A stretch of DNA of 64,000 nucleotides from Deltaproteobacteria bacterium (GTDB lineage: Bacteria; Desulfobacterota; GWC2-55-46): positions 62,001-126,000 of the forward strand of contig JACRCL010000016.1 in NCBI GenBank assembly GCA_016219015.1. The letters run 5' to 3'. The notes under the pieces were generated by a model that made no database searches, had not been told where the DNA came from, and saw nothing but the letters and a program-made list of their open reading frames with translations. Position numbers and translations under genes: made by a program. Within the stretch, counting starts at the first letter, position 1; each line of letters opens with the position of its first letter. Below are positions 53,765 through 63,520 of the stretch, in pieces.

Positions 53765-55123
53765 ATGACTGTTGAAGTCAAAAACGACCATATCGAGGAG
53801 ATCAGGCTCCTTTTGGAGGGCGGGGACGAACACGCCGTCTCCTCCTTCCTCTCAGGGCTCCACGCCTCCGATATCGGGAGGACCCTCGCCGGGCTGGCGG
53901 AAGAGGACGCGGTAAAGGTCTTCAAGCTCCTCTCCCCGGAGCTCGCCTCGGAGGCCGTGTTAGAGGTCGATGAGCGCCTCCGTAAGGCCCTCATCTCGTC
54001 CATCTCGTCGGAGGAGCTGATAGAGGTCGTCGACGAGATGGAGACCGACGACGCGGCCGACGTCATCTCCGAGCTCCCTATAGAGGACGCCAGGCAGGTC
54101 CTCGAAGGCATCGGCAAGGAGGATTCCCTCGAGGTCCAGAAGCTCCTCGTCTACCCGGAGGACACGGCCGGCGGCAAGATGCAGGCCGAGCTCGTCTCGG
54201 TGCGCGAAGACTCTACCGTCCAGCAGACGATAGAGGAGGTAAGGAGGAAGAGCAAGGACATCGAGAACATCTCGAACGTCTTCGTGGTCGATGGATCAGG
54301 CCGCCTCGCGGGCACGGTCGCCCTCGACAAGCTCATACTCGCGGGCCCGGACGTGCCGATAAAAGAGATAGCCGAGCGTGAGCCGGTAAAGGTCAGGACC
54401 GACGTCGACCAGGAGGAGGTCGCCAAGATATTCCAGAAGTACGACCTCCTGACCCTGCCGGTGGTGGACCATGACGGCAGGCTCGTGGGAAGGATCACCG
54501 TCGACGACGTCGTGGACGTCATAGAGGAGGAGATATTCGAGGACTTCTACAAGATGGCGGGCCTCAACGTGGAGGAGCGCGTCCTCGACCCTCCCTCGAG
54601 GTCGATATGGCTCCGCTTCCCGTGGCTGTTCGTGAACCTCGGCACCGCCTTCCTGGCGGCCAGCGTCGTTAAGGTATTTCAGGGTACGATCGAAAAGCTC
54701 GTCGTGCTCGCGGTATTGATGCCGATAGTGGCGGGCATGGGCGGGAACGCCGCCACCCAGGCCATAACGGTCGTCGTCCGCGGGCTCGCCCTCGGGGAGC
54801 TGTCGCTCAAGAACGCCAGGCGGGTGCTCGCGAAGGAATCGCTCGTCGGGCTCGCCAACGGCCTCATGACCGGCGGCATAGCGGCCGGCATAGCGTACAT
54901 AGTCGGAATCAAGCCGGCGGTAGGTCTGCTCCTGTTCATCGCCATGACGGCGAACCTCTTGATAGCGGGACTCAGCGGGGCGCTTATCCCCCTCGTGCTC
55001 AAATGGATGAAGGTCGACCCGGCGATCTCGTCGAGCATATTCGTCACCACCTGCACCGACATAGGCGGTTTCTTCACATTCCTCGGGCTTGCCACAGTCT
55101 TCATGAAGGCGGGCATACTGTGA
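53765..55123 (+). CDS. mgtE: Magnesium transporter MgtE
   Basis: 452 residues. N-terminal helical superfamily domain about 1-125, a pair of CBS domains about 130-255 that sense intracellular Mg2+, and five transmembrane helices about 285-450. The pore helix segment with the conserved acidic residue near the C-terminus reads VTTCTDIGGFFTFLG. It is a Mg2+-gated channel in the inner membrane. No Shine-Dalgarno is obvious. Its stop overlaps the recO start by 4 bp (GTGA). Confidence 0.96.
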   Translation: MTVEVKNDHIEEIRLLLEGGDEHAVSSFLSGLHASDIGRTLAGLAEEDAVKVFKLLSPELASEAVLEVDERLRKALISSISSEELIEVVDEMETDDAADVISELPIEDARQVLEGIGKEDSLEVQKLLVYPEDTAGGKMQAELVSVREDSTVQQTIEEVRRKSKDIENISNVFVVDGSGRLAGTVALDKLILAGPDVPIKEIAEREPVKVRTDVDQEEVAKIFQKYDLLTLPVVDHDGRLVGRITVDDVVDVIEEEIFEDFYKMAGLNVEERVLDPPSRSIWLRFPWLFVNLGTAFLAASVVKVFQGTIEKLVVLAVLMPIVAGMGGNAATQAITVVVRGLALGELSLKNARRVLAKESLVGLANGLMTGGIAAGIAYIVGIKPAVGLLLFIAMTANLLIAGLSGALIPLVLKWMKVDPAISSSIFVTTCTDIGGFFTFLGLATVFMKAGIL

Positions 55124-55899
55124 AAAGGGGCCTCTACAGGGCTCAGGCCATAATATTGAACTCCTTCGACTACGGGGAATCAGACCGCATCATCGCCTTC
55201 TACACCCTCGAGCACGGCAAAATCAAGGGCATTGCAAAAGGGGCGCGGCGCTCGAAGAAAAGGTTCGTGGGCAACCTCGAGCCCGGCTCTCTCATAAACC
55301 TCATATTCTTCCAGAGCGGCGGAAGCGAGCTGGTGAGGGTGGAGGACGTCACGCTCGTGGAGGGCTTCCACAGGCTGAGGGCCGACATAGACACGCTCTC
55401 GTACGGGTTTTACCTCCTGGAGCTTACCTCCGAGATGACAAGGGAGGGCGTCGTTTTACCCGCGGTCTACGAACTCCTCGCCGGGATGCTTAAGATGTTG
55501 AACGACGGGCACGGCCCGGGTGTCGTTGCGAGGTTCTTCGAGATAAGGCTCCTGTCGCTCGCGGGCTATATGCCGCATCTGAGCGGGTGCGTCGTCTGCA
55601 AGAATGACGGCACGGACGGGCCAGTGAGGAAGTTCAGCTCCGAGAAGGGCGGGGTCGTCTGCGGCAGGTGCGCCCCCGGGCTTAATAGCCTCCTTCCCAT
55701 CTCGCCTTCCACGGCAGGGCTGCTTTCGATGGCCGCAAGGATGGACGCCGACAAACTTGCGAGGCTCAAGCCCGCCCAGTCCTTCATAGAGGAGGGGGAG
55801 AGGCTCCTGTACGACTTCATAAAGTTCCAGCTCGGCAGGGAGCTAAAGACAAGAAGGTTCATGGAAAAGATGCGGGCCATCGAGACAAGGGCGCTCTGA
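55120..55899 (+). CDS. recO: DNA repair protein RecO
   Basis: 259 residues from the GTG at 55120 (VKRGLYRAQAIIL), overlapping mgtE by 4 bp. N-terminal OB fold with AIILNSFDYGESDRI and KGIAKGARRSKKRF; a helical domain follows, carrying CVVC near 157 and CGRC near 181 as a zinc finger. RecO loads RecA onto SSB-coated DNA in the RecFOR pathway. Coupling to a magnesium transporter is an accidental-looking but clear overlap. Confidence 0.94.
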   Translation: MKRGLYRAQAIILNSFDYGESDRIIAFYTLEHGKIKGIAKGARRSKKRFVGNLEPGSLINLIFFQSGGSELVRVEDVTLVEGFHRLRADIDTLSYGFYLLELTSEMTREGVVLPAVYELLAGMLKMLNDGHGPGVVARFFEIRLLSLAGYMPHLSGCVVCKNDGTDGPVRKFSSEKGGVVCGRCAPGLNSLLPISPSTAGLLSMAARMDADKLARLKPAQSFIEEGERLLYDFIKFQLGRELKTRRFMEKMRAIETRAL

Positions 55900-56016
55900 G
55901 CCCAGGCCCTTCAGGCTCCTTTTGACCAAGGGCCGGATTTTTTGTTAAAATGGGTCTTTATCACCAATAGGAAAATAAGGCGGGCTCCGGCCCTGCCTCG
56001 GATAAGGAGGGCAACG

Positions 56017-56898
56017 ATGTATTTTCAGGACGTAATCTTGAACCTTCAGAGGTTCTGGGCTGAAAGGGGCTGCGTGCTCCATCAGCCGTACGACATGGAA
56101 AAGGGCGCGGGCACGTTCCACCCGGCCACCTTTCTGAGGGTCCTCGGCCCCGAGCCGTGGAAAGCGGCGTATGTGGAGCCTTCGAGGAGGCCGACAGACG
56201 GCAGGTACGGCGAGAACCCGAATAGGTTGCAGCACTACTACCAGTTCCAGGTGATACTGAAGCCCTCGCCCGACGACATACAGGAGCTATACCTCGACAG
56301 CCTGAGGAGCCTCGGCATAGACCCGCTCGCGCACGATATAAGGTTCGTCGAGGACGATTGGGAGTCCCCGACGCTCGGCGCGTGGGGCCTCGGGTGGGAG
56401 GTCTGGCTCGACGGCATGGAGATAACGCAGTTCACGTACTTCCAGCAGGCGGGCGGCATAGACTTGAAGCCCGTATCCGGCGAGATAACGTACGGCCTTG
56501 AGCGCATAACCATGTACCTTCAGGGCGTCGATAACGTCTACGACCTCAAGTGGACAAAGGACATCTCTTACGGGGACGTGCACCTGAGGGGCGAGATAGA
56601 GTACTCCCGCTACAACTTCGAGGAGGCCGACACCTCGATGCTCTTCAAGCTCTTCGACATGTACGAGAAGGAGAGCTTCAGCCTGCAGGGAAAGGGGCTC
56701 TTCCTCCCGGCTTACGACTACTGCCTCAAGTGCTCGCATACCTTCAATCTCCTGGACGCGAGGGGGGCGATAAGCGTCGCCGAGCGGACGCGCTTCATCG
56801 GAAGGGTGAGGGCGCTCGCCAGAGGCTGCGCCGAGGGGTATCTGAAGACAAGGGAGGAGATGGGGTTTCCGCTGCTGAGGGAGAAGGTGGCAGGGTAG
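56017..56898 (+). CDS. glyQ: Glycyl-tRNA synthetase alpha subunit
   Basis: 293 residues from [19 protein letters not shown], with AAGGAGG seven bases upstream. Class II catalytic core of the heterotetrameric (alpha2beta2) enzyme: [19 protein letters not shown] near 28 and [29 protein letters not shown] near 50-78 are near-invariant. It charges tRNA-Gly together with GlyS. The beta subunit gene, normally the next gene, is absent here: a 500-bp repeat-rich gap and the phoU gene on the other strand follow. Confidence 0.97.
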   Translation: MYFQDVILNLQRFWAERGCVLHQPYDMEKGAGTFHPATFLRVLGPEPWKAAYVEPSRRPTDGRYGENPNRLQHYYQFQVILKPSPDDIQELYLDSLRSLGIDPLAHDIRFVEDDWESPTLGAWGLGWEVWLDGMEITQFTYFQQAGGIDLKPVSGEITYGLERITMYLQGVDNVYDLKWTKDISYGDVHLRGEIEYSRYNFEEADTSMLFKLFDMYEKESFSLQGKGLFLPAYDYCLKCSHTFNLLDARGAISVAERTRFIGRVRALARGCAEGYLKTREEMGFPLLREKVAG

Positions 56899-56915
56899 AA
56901 AGCTCTGATAATTAT

Positions 56916-57041
56916 GCCTTCTGTCATTCTGAGGGAGCGTAGTGACCGAAGAATCTCGTAAAATGCTGATTATTTACCATGAGATTCTTCCCCTTCGCTT
57001 CGCTCAGGGCTTCGGCTCACGCGCTCAGAATGACAGAAGGC
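56916..57041. repeat. Inverted-repeat element with 18-bp perfect ends
   Basis: GCCTTCTGTCATTCTGAG at the left and its exact complement CTCAGAATGACAGAAGGC at the right enclose about 90 bp with inner complementary blocks (AGATTCTTC / GAAGAATCT). Elements with CATTCTGAG ends and GAAGAATCT centres are widespread in environmental bacterial genomes. It lies just after glyQ. Confidence 0.88.
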
Positions 57042-57078
57042 TGAGAATTAATCAGAATTCCTTAAATGTAATTTCTGC

Positions 57079-57103
57079 GGGTTCAGGTTTGCAACCTGAA
57101 CCC
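57079..57103. repeat. Palindrome family D, 25-bp copy
   Basis: GGGTTCAGGTT and AACCTGAACCC with a 3-base loop, the same core as 23055-23085. It is followed by CCCTCCCC/AAGGGAAGGGG palindromic sequence near 57160-57200. The 56899-57416 gap contains only these repeats, a terminator and a diverged family C-like stretch (about 57290-57380); no gene. Confidence 0.85.
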
Positions 57104-57217
57104 TTACATTCGGCTTGGCTCCAGGTTCAATTTGAGCAATTTCGAGGTGAAGTTTCCCTTCACCCTCCCCTTCGTCCCCTCCCGTCAAGGGAAGGGGATT
57201 TTATTTTACAAAAGAAT

Positions 57218-57255
57218 AAGGCGGGGATTATCCAGCCCCGCCTTATATGTTTTTT
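57218..57255 (+). terminator. Intrinsic terminator downstream of glyQ
   Basis: AAGGCGGGG and CCCCGCCTT form a 9-bp stem (57218-57226 with 57236-57244), followed by ATATG and six T residues. It lies 320 bp after glyQ, beyond the repeats. Confidence 0.78.
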
Positions 57256-57416
57256 AATTTCACGCTAATAAATGTCCCGGATGCTTAGGAAGGACAAGGG
57301 ATTAAACCGCAGCATACTTTTTGTGTATGTGAGGATTTAAGCCCGCAGTCCTGACAACGCAGATGGGCGTTTGAGTGGCGTGAACAGTAAACCTGAAAGA
57401 TATTAAAAGCACGGAG

Positions 57417-58082
57417 CTAATATTTCGAGACGTTCATCTCCTCCATCTTCCCCGTTACCATATAGACCACACGCTCCGCAATATTGGTAACCCTGTCGGC
57501 TATCCTCTCAAGGTTATGCGCGGCCCAGATGAGGTATGTCGCGTCCTTGATTATCTTCGGGTTATTGACCATCATCATCACAAGCTCGGCGTATATCGCG
57601 TCGTAGAGGGCGTCCACCTCGTCGTCCTCGTTGCAGATCTTCTTCGCCGTTTCGGTGTCCCTGTCGATGAAGGCCTGCATGCACCTCTGGAGCATGGAGA
57701 GGGCCTTGTCTGCCATCTTGGGCATGTCTATGAGGGGCTTTACGAGCGGGGCGTCGCCTATGGAAACGCTTATCTTCGCTATGCCCTCGGCGTGGTCGCC
57801 TATGCGTTCGAGGTCGGTTATGATGTTGATGATCGCGGTAAGGGTCCGCAGGTCCACGGCCATGGGCTGCTGGGTCGCGATAAGCCGGATGCACCTCTCC
57901 TCGATATCAAAGCGCTTCTTGTTCACCTGCATGTCGTTCTTGACGATCTTCCTGGATTTTTCTATATCCCTGCTCTTCAGGGCGTCCATGGAGTCCTTTA
58001 TGGCCCCGCCGACCATTACGGCCATCTGCTGGACCTCGTCCTGGACCTCCTTCAAAGCCATGTGGTAAGCCTCGCGTGTCAT
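57417..58082 (-). CDS. phoU: Phosphate transport system regulator PhoU
   Basis: 221 residues, two tandem three-helix PhoU repeats (about 1-110 and 115-215). Metal-binding E/D-rich helices include ITDLERIGDHAEGIAKI near 88-104 and AHNLERIADRVTNIAERV near 190-207. It represses the Pho regulon when phosphate is plentiful, linking PstB to the sensor kinase. It is last in pstS-C-A-B-phoU, 24 bp after pstB. phoR and phoB are not in the window. Confidence 0.96.
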   Translation of the reverse strand: MTREAYHMALKEVQDEVQQMAVMVGGAIKDSMDALKSRDIEKSRKIVKNDMQVNKKRFDIEERCIRLIATQQPMAVDLRTLTAIINIITDLERIGDHAEGIAKISVSIGDAPLVKPLIDMPKMADKALSMLQRCMQAFIDRDTETAKKICNEDDEVDALYDAIYAELVMMMVNNPKIIKDATYLIWAAHNLERIADRVTNIAERVVYMVTGKMEEMNVSKY

Positions 58083-58106
58083 CTTTCCTCCTTCATTTAT
58101 GACGCC

Positions 58107-58862
58107 TTATCCGAACCTTCCGGTTATGTAGTCTTCCGTCAATTTATTCGAAGGCGCGGTGAATATCTTCTGCGTATAATCGAACTCTATTACCTCGCCC
58201 ATCATGAAAAACCCCGTGTACTCGGAGACCCTCGCGGCCTGCTGCATGTTGTGCGTTACTATGACGACGGTATAGTTCTTCTTGAGATCGGTCATCAGGT
58301 CTTCGATCTTGGCCGTGGCCACCGGGTCGAGCGCGGAGCAGGGCTCGTCCATCAGGATGACCTCGGGCTCGACCGCCACCGCCCTCGCTATGCAGAGCCT
58401 CTGCTGCTGGCCCCCTGAGAGCGACAGGGCGTGCTCGCCCATCCTGTCCTTTATCTCGTCCCACAGGGCCGAGTCTTTAAGCGCCTTCTCCACCCTCTCG
58501 GTTATCTCTTTTTTCTTCTTGAACCCGAGGAGCTTCAATCCGAAAGCGATGTTCTCGTATATCGACATGGGGAACGGGGTCGGCTTCTGGAAGACCATCC
58601 CCACCTTGCTCCGGAGCTTTATGAGGTCAAGGCCCTTCTCCAGTATGTTCCTGCCGTCGAGTATTATCTCCCCCTCGTAGCGGTTGCCCGGGTACAGGTC
58701 GTGCATCCTGTTGAGGCACCTGAGAAACGTGGTCTTCCCGCACCCGGAGGGGCCTATCAGGGCCGTTATCTCCTTTTCCCTGACAATCAGGTTTACGTTC
58801 TTGAGGGCCTGCTTCTCGCCGTAGTAGAAGTTCAGGTTCTTTATGTTTATCTTGTTGTTCAT
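58107..58862 (-). CDS. pstB: Phosphate ABC transporter ATP-binding protein
   Basis: 251 residues from [15 protein letters not shown], overlapping the pstA stop by 4 bp. Walker A GPSGCGKT near 37, Q-loop [16 protein letters not shown], signature [14 protein letters not shown] near 149 and Walker [14 protein letters not shown] near 171. The [11 protein letters not shown]-type stretch is specific to PstB. It energises phosphate uptake at the inner membrane. Confidence 0.97.
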   Translation of the reverse strand: MNNKINIKNLNFYYGEKQALKNVNLIVREKEITALIGPSGCGKTTFLRCLNRMHDLYPGNRYEGEIILDGRNILEKGLDLIKLRSKVGMVFQKPTPFPMSIYENIAFGLKLLGFKKKKEITERVEKALKDSALWDEIKDRMGEHALSLSGGQQQRLCIARAVAVEPEVILMDEPCSALDPVATAKIEDLMTDLKKNYTVVIVTHNMQQAARVSEYTGFFMMGEVIEFDYTQKIFTAPSNKLTEDYITGRFG

Positions 58863-59704
58863 CCGGCGCTTCTCCGCGTTACCAGTAGTCTCGCAAGGAC
58901 CGTGAGGACGAGCACGCTCGCCGTAATGAGGAACGCCGCGCCCCACGCCTTCGTGTGCCAGTCCTCATAGGGCCCGAGCGCGTAGTTGAATATCGTGACC
59001 GTCAGAGTCGCGGTAGGCTCGGTCATCTTGAAGTTCCAGAACGAGTTGTTGAAAGAGGTGAAAAGGAGCGGGGCCGTCTCGCCCGATACCCTCGCCACCG
59101 CCAGGAGCACGCCTGTCGTTATGCCCCTCCTTGCGCCCCTGTAGACGACCTGGACCGTGACCTTCCAGTGCGGCGCGCCGAGCGCGAGGGCCGCCTCCCT
59201 CGTGGCGTCCGGCACGAGCTTCAATACCTCCTCGGCGGTCCGCACGATGACCGGGAGCATTATTATGGAGAGCGCCACGGCCCCGGCTATCGCCGAGAAC
59301 CCGCCGAACGGCTTTACGAGCACGGCGTAGACGAAAACGCCTATAACTATCGACGGGGCGCTTACCAGTATATCCGAAAGGAACCTCACCGTGGAAGCGG
59401 TCTTTGACTTCCTCCCGTACTCGGACAGGTACGTCCCGGCCAGTATGCCCGAAGGCACGCCTATGGCCGTGGCTACCACGGTGACGAAGAACGTGCCGAG
59501 GATGGCGTGCGCCACCCCGCCGCCCTCCGCGCCCGGCGGGGCGGGCAGCTCCGTAAAGAAGGAGCCGTTCAGCGCCGGGAGGCCGAAGGAGATCACGTCC
59601 TTCAATATCCAGAAGAGGAAAAATATCCCGAAGCCCGCTGAAAGGAGCGATACCGTCAGGGCGAGGATGTTATAGAATTTGCGCCTCAGGTAGAAAAAAT
59701 TCAA
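58859..59704 (-). CDS. pstA: Phosphate ABC transporter permease PstA
   Basis: 281 residues, six transmembrane helices. The EAA-type loop for PstB docking is seen in [50 protein letters not shown] near 190-238, including the PstA-typical [10 protein letters not shown]. It starts 35 bp after pstC stops. Confidence 0.96.
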   Translation of the reverse strand: MNFFYLRRKFYNILALTVSLLSAGFGIFFLFWILKDVISFGLPALNGSFFTELPAPPGAEGGGVAHAILGTFFVTVVATAIGVPSGILAGTYLSEYGRKSKTASTVRFLSDILVSAPSIVIGVFVYAVLVKPFGGFSAIAGAVALSIIMLPVIVRTAEEVLKLVPDATREAALALGAPHWKVTVQVVYRGARRGITTGVLLAVARVSGETAPLLFTSFNNSFWNFKMTEPTATLTVTIFNYALGPYEDWHTKAWGAAFLITASVLVLTVLARLLVTRRSAG

Positions 59705-59739
59705 ACGCGGCCCCCGGTCCTGTTATTGTAAGAGGTCAT

Positions 59740-60678
59740 CTAAGGCCTCCCGCCCTTGTATGAGAAGCCCCCTATGAGGAGCTTCGAGAAGACCAGGACT
59801 ATGAACGTTATCACAAAGAGTATCAGCCCGAGCTCGACCAGGCTCGACAGATATACCGGGTCGACCGCCTCGGTGAACTCGTTCGCGAGCGTCGCCGAGA
59901 TGGACGTCGCAGGGTCAAGGAGAGCCTTGCTTATCTCGTGCGAGTTGCCGATTACGAACGTCACGGCCATGGTCTCGCCCAGGGCCCTCCCGAGCCCGAG
60001 TATTACCGCCCCCATTAGGCCCGACCTCGTATACGGTATGACGACCTTCCTTATGACCTCCCATTTGGTGGCGCCCACGCCGTAGCCGGACTCCTTCATT
60101 ATCGGCGGCACCATCTGGAATATCTCCCTCGACACAGATGAGATGAAAGGGATTATCATTATGGACAGTATGAAGCCTGCCGGGAGCATCCCTATGCCGA
60201 GCGGCGCTCCGTTGAATATCGGGATAAAGCCGAGGTGGTCGATTATCCACGGCTCGATATGGTCGGACAGGAACGGCGCGAAGACGAAGAGCCCCCACAT
60301 GCCGTAGATGATCGAGGGTATGGACGCCAGCAGCTCTATGGCCGTGCCTATCGGGCCCCGGAGCCCCTTGGGGGCCATCTCGGTAAGGAAGATGGCTATG
60401 CCGAGGCTTATGGGGACCGCTATGACGATGGCTATTATCGACGACACTATGGTGCCGTATATCGCCGGGAGCGCGCCGAACTCGAGCTGCACCGGGTCCC
60501 ACGCGGCTGACGTGAGGAACTTGAGCCCGAATTTTCTTATGGACGGGAGCGACTCCTTGAAGAGGACGGCGAAGATGAAGAGCATGAGGACTACGACGAG
60601 CACGGCGAAAAAGTAGGAAACGCCCCTGAAGACGGCGTCTCCAATCTTATCGGCCTTATGTCTTTCGAAAAACGCCAT
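59740..60678 (-). CDS. pstC: Phosphate ABC transporter permease PstC
   Basis: 312 residues, six transmembrane helices. The PstB-contact loop is SGYGVGATKWEVIRKVVIPYTRSGLMGAVILGLGRALGETMAVTFVIGN near 195-243, with the PstC-typical ALGETMAV. Upstream LTEMAPKGLRGPIGTAIELLASIPSIIYGMWGLF near 95 is also diagnostic. It follows pstS by 59 bp. Confidence 0.96.
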   Translation of the reverse strand: MAFFERHKADKIGDAVFRGVSYFFAVLVVVLMLFIFAVLFKESLPSIRKFGLKFLTSAAWDPVQLEFGALPAIYGTIVSSIIAIVIAVPISLGIAIFLTEMAPKGLRGPIGTAIELLASIPSIIYGMWGLFVFAPFLSDHIEPWIIDHLGFIPIFNGAPLGIGMLPAGFILSIMIIPFISSVSREIFQMVPPIMKESGYGVGATKWEVIRKVVIPYTRSGLMGAVILGLGRALGETMAVTFVIGNSHEISKALLDPATSISATLANEFTEAVDPVYLSSLVELGLILFVITFIVLVFSKLLIGGFSYKGGRP

Positions 60679-60737
60679 ATCGCTTCAGGATACTACAAAA
60701 GTAACGTCCGGGCAAACCGTTAAACAAAGGGTAGAGG

Positions 60738-61772
60738 CTATCTCTTCCAGACGGCCTGCCCCTTGCACTTTATCTCCTTTGTCCAGGCATCTTCCATTAT
60801 CTCGGATACGTTCTTCGGCATCGGCACATAGTCCAGCGACCTGGCCATCCCGGCGCCGTCACTGTAGGCCCAGTCGAAGAAGCCGAGCACGGCCTTCGCG
60901 TTCGCGCAGTCTTCGGGCTGGCGCCGGACTATGATGAACGTGGCCCCGGATATCGGCCAGGAGTTTTTTCCGGGCTGGTCGGTCAATACCACTGAAAACC
61001 CAGGGGTGTTCTTCCAGTCTGCTGAAGCTCCGGCAGCGCTGAAGCTCTCAATCGACGGGTCAACGAAGTTCTTCTCCCTGTTCTGAAGCTTCGCGTGGGT
61101 GAGCTTGTTCTGCAGGGCGTAAGCATACTCAACGTACCCTATCGACCCCTTTATCCTCTTCACATAAGCGGCAACGCCCTCGTTCCCTTTCCCGCCGACG
61201 CCGGCGGGCCAGTTCACGGCGGTGCCGAACCCGGCCCTGTCGTGCCATTCCTTGCTTATCTTGTCGAGGTAGTTCGCGAATATCCATGTCGTGCCGCTCC
61301 CGTCAGAGCGGTGCACTACGGTAATTTTATCGTCCGGAAGCGTTACGCCGGGGTTTATATCAATTATCTTTTTATCGTTCCATCTCGTGACCTTGCCGAG
61401 GAACATGTCGGCGAGCACATCCGGCGTTAGCCTTATCTGCCCCGCGCTTATGCCCTTTATGTTGACGACCGGCACGACACCGCCAATTGCCATGGGGAAC
61501 TGGAACAGCCCCGCCTCAGTCAGCTCCTTTGCCGTAAGCGGCGCGTCGCTCGCCCCGAAGTCAACGGTCTTCTCCTTTATCTGCTTTATGCCCCCGCCGC
61601 TCCCAATGGATTGGTAGTTGAGCTTTATCCCGGTCTTTTTGGCGTACTCGTAAGCCCACTTCGAGTAGAGCGGGTAGGGGAACGTCGCCCCCGCGCCGTT
61701 AATAAGGTCCGCGGCAGATGAGCCCCCTGCCATAAGCAGCATCAAAACAACCGCAATAAGTAACTTTCTCAT
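60738..61772 (-). CDS. pstS: Periplasmic phosphate-binding protein PstS
   Basis: 344 residues with a signal peptide (about 1-20, ending SSA). Phosphate-contacting segments are INGAGATFPYPLYSKW near 24, GSGGGIKQI near 57, DFGASDAPLT near 72 and VHRSDGSGTTWIFANYL near 152. It delivers phosphate to PstCA. GAGGAG lies five bases before the ATG, and a Pho box lies about 40 bp upstream. Confidence 0.97.
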   Translation of the reverse strand: MRKLLIAVVLMLLMAGGSSAADLINGAGATFPYPLYSKWAYEYAKKTGIKLNYQSIGSGGGIKQIKEKTVDFGASDAPLTAKELTEAGLFQFPMAIGGVVPVVNIKGISAGQIRLTPDVLADMFLGKVTRWNDKKIIDINPGVTLPDDKITVVHRSDGSGTTWIFANYLDKISKEWHDRAGFGTAVNWPAGVGGKGNEGVAAYVKRIKGSIGYVEYAYALQNKLTHAKLQNREKNFVDPSIESFSAAGASADWKNTPGFSVVLTDQPGKNSWPISGATFIIVRRQPEDCANAKAVLGFFDWAYSDGAGMARSLDYVPMPKNVSEIMEDAWTKEIKCKGQAVWKR

Positions 61773-61811
61773 CGATTCTCCTCTTTTTCTTTTTCCCGTA
61801 ATTTACCACGC

Positions 61812-61834
61812 GATTGTTACATTTGTGTTACGGG
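61812..61834 (-). promoter_or_regulatory. Pho box upstream of pstS
   Basis: Two TGTTAC hexamers on the + strand (61815-61820 and 61826-61831; GTAACA on the minus strand) repeat with an exact 11-bp period, as in PhoB binding sites. On the minus strand TAAATT follows near 61804-61799 as a possible -10 box. This predicts induction of pstSCAB-phoU in low phosphate. Confidence 0.72.
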
Positions 61835-61936
61835 AGGGTTAAGGGTTAGAGAAGATAGATTTTAGAAGGCATCCTTATTTAATTTCGCCCTTTATACCAT
61901 CAAACAACAGGGCGTATCAAGCCGCGTAAATAGGGA

Positions 61937-61966
61937 TTGACACGGATTCAGCCATTCAGGTAGGAT
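61937..61966 (+). promoter_or_regulatory. Candidate promoter of hemL
   Basis: TTGACA (61937-61942), an 18-bp spacer and TAGGAT (61961-61966). The hemL start is 30 bp further on. Confidence 0.5.
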
Positions 61967-61996
61967 ATTATCTACTTTTTATAAGGAGTTAGATAG

Positions 61997-63280
61997 ATGG
62001 GGACGAAAAAATCGGCAAGTCTGCTCAAAAAGGCAATCAAGGTCATCCCCGGCGGGGTAAACAGCCCTGTCAGGGCCTTCAAGGCCGTGGGCGGCGGCCC
62101 TCTTTTCATTTCAAAGGCAAAAGGCTCGAAAATATACGACGCGGACAATAACGAATATATAGATTACATCGGCTCATGGGGGCCGATGATACTCGGCCAC
62201 GCCCACCCGAAGGTCTCAAGCGCCCTTAAAAAGGCGATAGACAGGGGCACGAGCTACGGCGCGCCGACCGGGCTTGAGGTGGAATTGGCCGGTCTTACGC
62301 TCAAGGCGTTCCCGTCGATGGAGATGGTCAGGTTCGTAAGCTCGGGCACCGAGGCTACGATGAGCGCCATAAGGCTTGCCAGGGCATATACGAAAAGGGA
62401 CGGGATAATAAAGTTCGAGGGGTGCTACCACGGCCACGCGGACAGCCTCCTCGTGAAGGCCGGCTCCGGCGCGGCCACCCTCGGCGTGCCCGACAGCCCC
62501 GGCGTGCCTGCAGACCTTGCCAAACACACGTATAACGCCGTATATAACGACCTCGGCTCAGTAAGGGAGTTATTCGAGAAGGCGCCTGAAGGCATAGCCT
62601 GCGTCATAATCGAAGGCGCTCCGGGCAACATGGGCGTGGTACTGCCCAAGGACGGCTTCATCGATGGCGTAAGGGAGCTATGCACGAGGTTCGGCGCGCT
62701 CCTTATAATGGACGAGGTCATGAGCGGCTTCAGGCTCTGCTACGGGGGGGCGCAGAAGGTATATAGAGTCGACCCGGACCTTACCTGCCTCGGCAAGGTG
62801 ATAGGCGGCGGGCTCCCGGTGGGCGCGTTCGGCGGGAAGAGGCGTATAATGGAGATGCTCTCCCCGTCCGGGCCGGTCTACCAGGCCGGGACGCTTTCAG
62901 GTAACCCCATAGCCATGACAGCGGGCATAGAGACCCTGAAGCTCCTTCAGAAAAAGGGGACCTACGATAAGCTCTTCAAGTCTACTGATGCGCTCTGCGC
63001 GGGCATCGCCGAGGCCGCCAAAAGAAGAGGCATCCCCGTCCAGACAGCGGTAGCGGGGTCGATGTTCACGGTCTTTTTCTCGGAAAGGCCGGTGCATAAT
63101 TATCAGGACGCTAAAGGCTCCGATACCGCCCGGTTCGGCAAGTATTTTACGAAGATGCTGAAGAACGGGGTCTATCTGCCGCCCTCGCAGTTCGAGGCGG
63201 TATTCGTAAGCCTCGCGCACTCAAAAGACGACATAGCCCGGACGATAGAGGCGGCTGACAGGAGCTTCAAGGGGCTGTAG
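61997..63280 (+). CDS. hemL: Glutamate-1-semialdehyde 2,1-aminomutase
   Basis: 427 residues, PLP-dependent class III aminotransferase fold. It forms 5-aminolevulinate from glutamate-1-semialdehyde in the C5 haem pathway. VNSPVRAF near 20, [18 protein letters not shown] near 112, the [12 protein letters not shown] block near 235 and the PLP lysine in [16 protein letters not shown] near 264 are all present. AAGGAG precedes the ATG. A family C repeat begins at the base after the stop codon. Confidence 0.97.
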   Translation: MGTKKSASLLKKAIKVIPGGVNSPVRAFKAVGGGPLFISKAKGSKIYDADNNEYIDYIGSWGPMILGHAHPKVSSALKKAIDRGTSYGAPTGLEVELAGLTLKAFPSMEMVRFVSSGTEATMSAIRLARAYTKRDGIIKFEGCYHGHADSLLVKAGSGAATLGVPDSPGVPADLAKHTYNAVYNDLGSVRELFEKAPEGIACVIIEGAPGNMGVVLPKDGFIDGVRELCTRFGALLIMDEVMSGFRLCYGGAQKVYRVDPDLTCLGKVIGGGLPVGAFGGKRRIMEMLSPSGPVYQAGTLSGNPIAMTAGIETLKLLQKKGTYDKLFKSTDALCAGIAEAAKRRGIPVQTAVAGSMFTVFFSERPVHNYQDAKGSDTARFGKYFTKMLKNGVYLPPSQFEAVFVSLAHSKDDIARTIEAADRSFKGL

Positions 63281-63396
63281 CAGGCTGCTGAAAAAGTCCA
63301 TCTGCTTTGTTGTCTTCAAAGCGCACAACGTAAGGAGAGTACGTCTCATTCCTAAGCTTCTCGACGCCTCGCATCTGGAGCTTTTTAAGCAGCCTG
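63281..63396 (-). repeat. Repeat family C, full-length copy (116 bp)
   Basis: Ends CAGGCTGCTGAAAAAGTCC and GGAGCTTTTTAAGCAGCCTG. The interior contains GAGAGTACGTCTCATTCC and CTTCTCGACGCCTCGCATC, the reverse complement of the element at 21630-21752. It starts at the first base after the hemL stop. Confidence 0.88.
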
Positions 63397-63423
63397 AACA
63401 AATTCCGGGGTTTTAACTGCTGG

Positions 63424-63470
63424 CAGGCTGCTGAAAAAGTCCATCTGCTGCGTTGGCATCGAGTGTCAAG
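63424..63470 (-). repeat. Repeat family C, partial copy in tandem
   Basis: CAGGCTGCTGAAAAAGTCC and ATCTGCTGCGTTGGCATCG repeat the left end of the preceding copy and then stop. Head-to-tail placement of a full and a truncated copy suggests insertion into, or recombination at, an existing copy. Confidence 0.75.
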
Positions 63471-63484
63471 AGACGGAAATCAAA

Positions 63485-63516
63485 GCGCCCCGCCGGAATC
63501 GGCGGGGCGCTTTTTT
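63485..63516 (+). terminator. Terminator between hemL and uppP
   Basis: GCGCCCCGCC and GGCGGGGCGC form a 10-bp stem with a 6-base loop (63485-63510), followed by six T residues. It serves the + strand and probably also the convergent uppP transcript. Confidence 0.9.
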
Positions 63517-63520
63517 ATTC

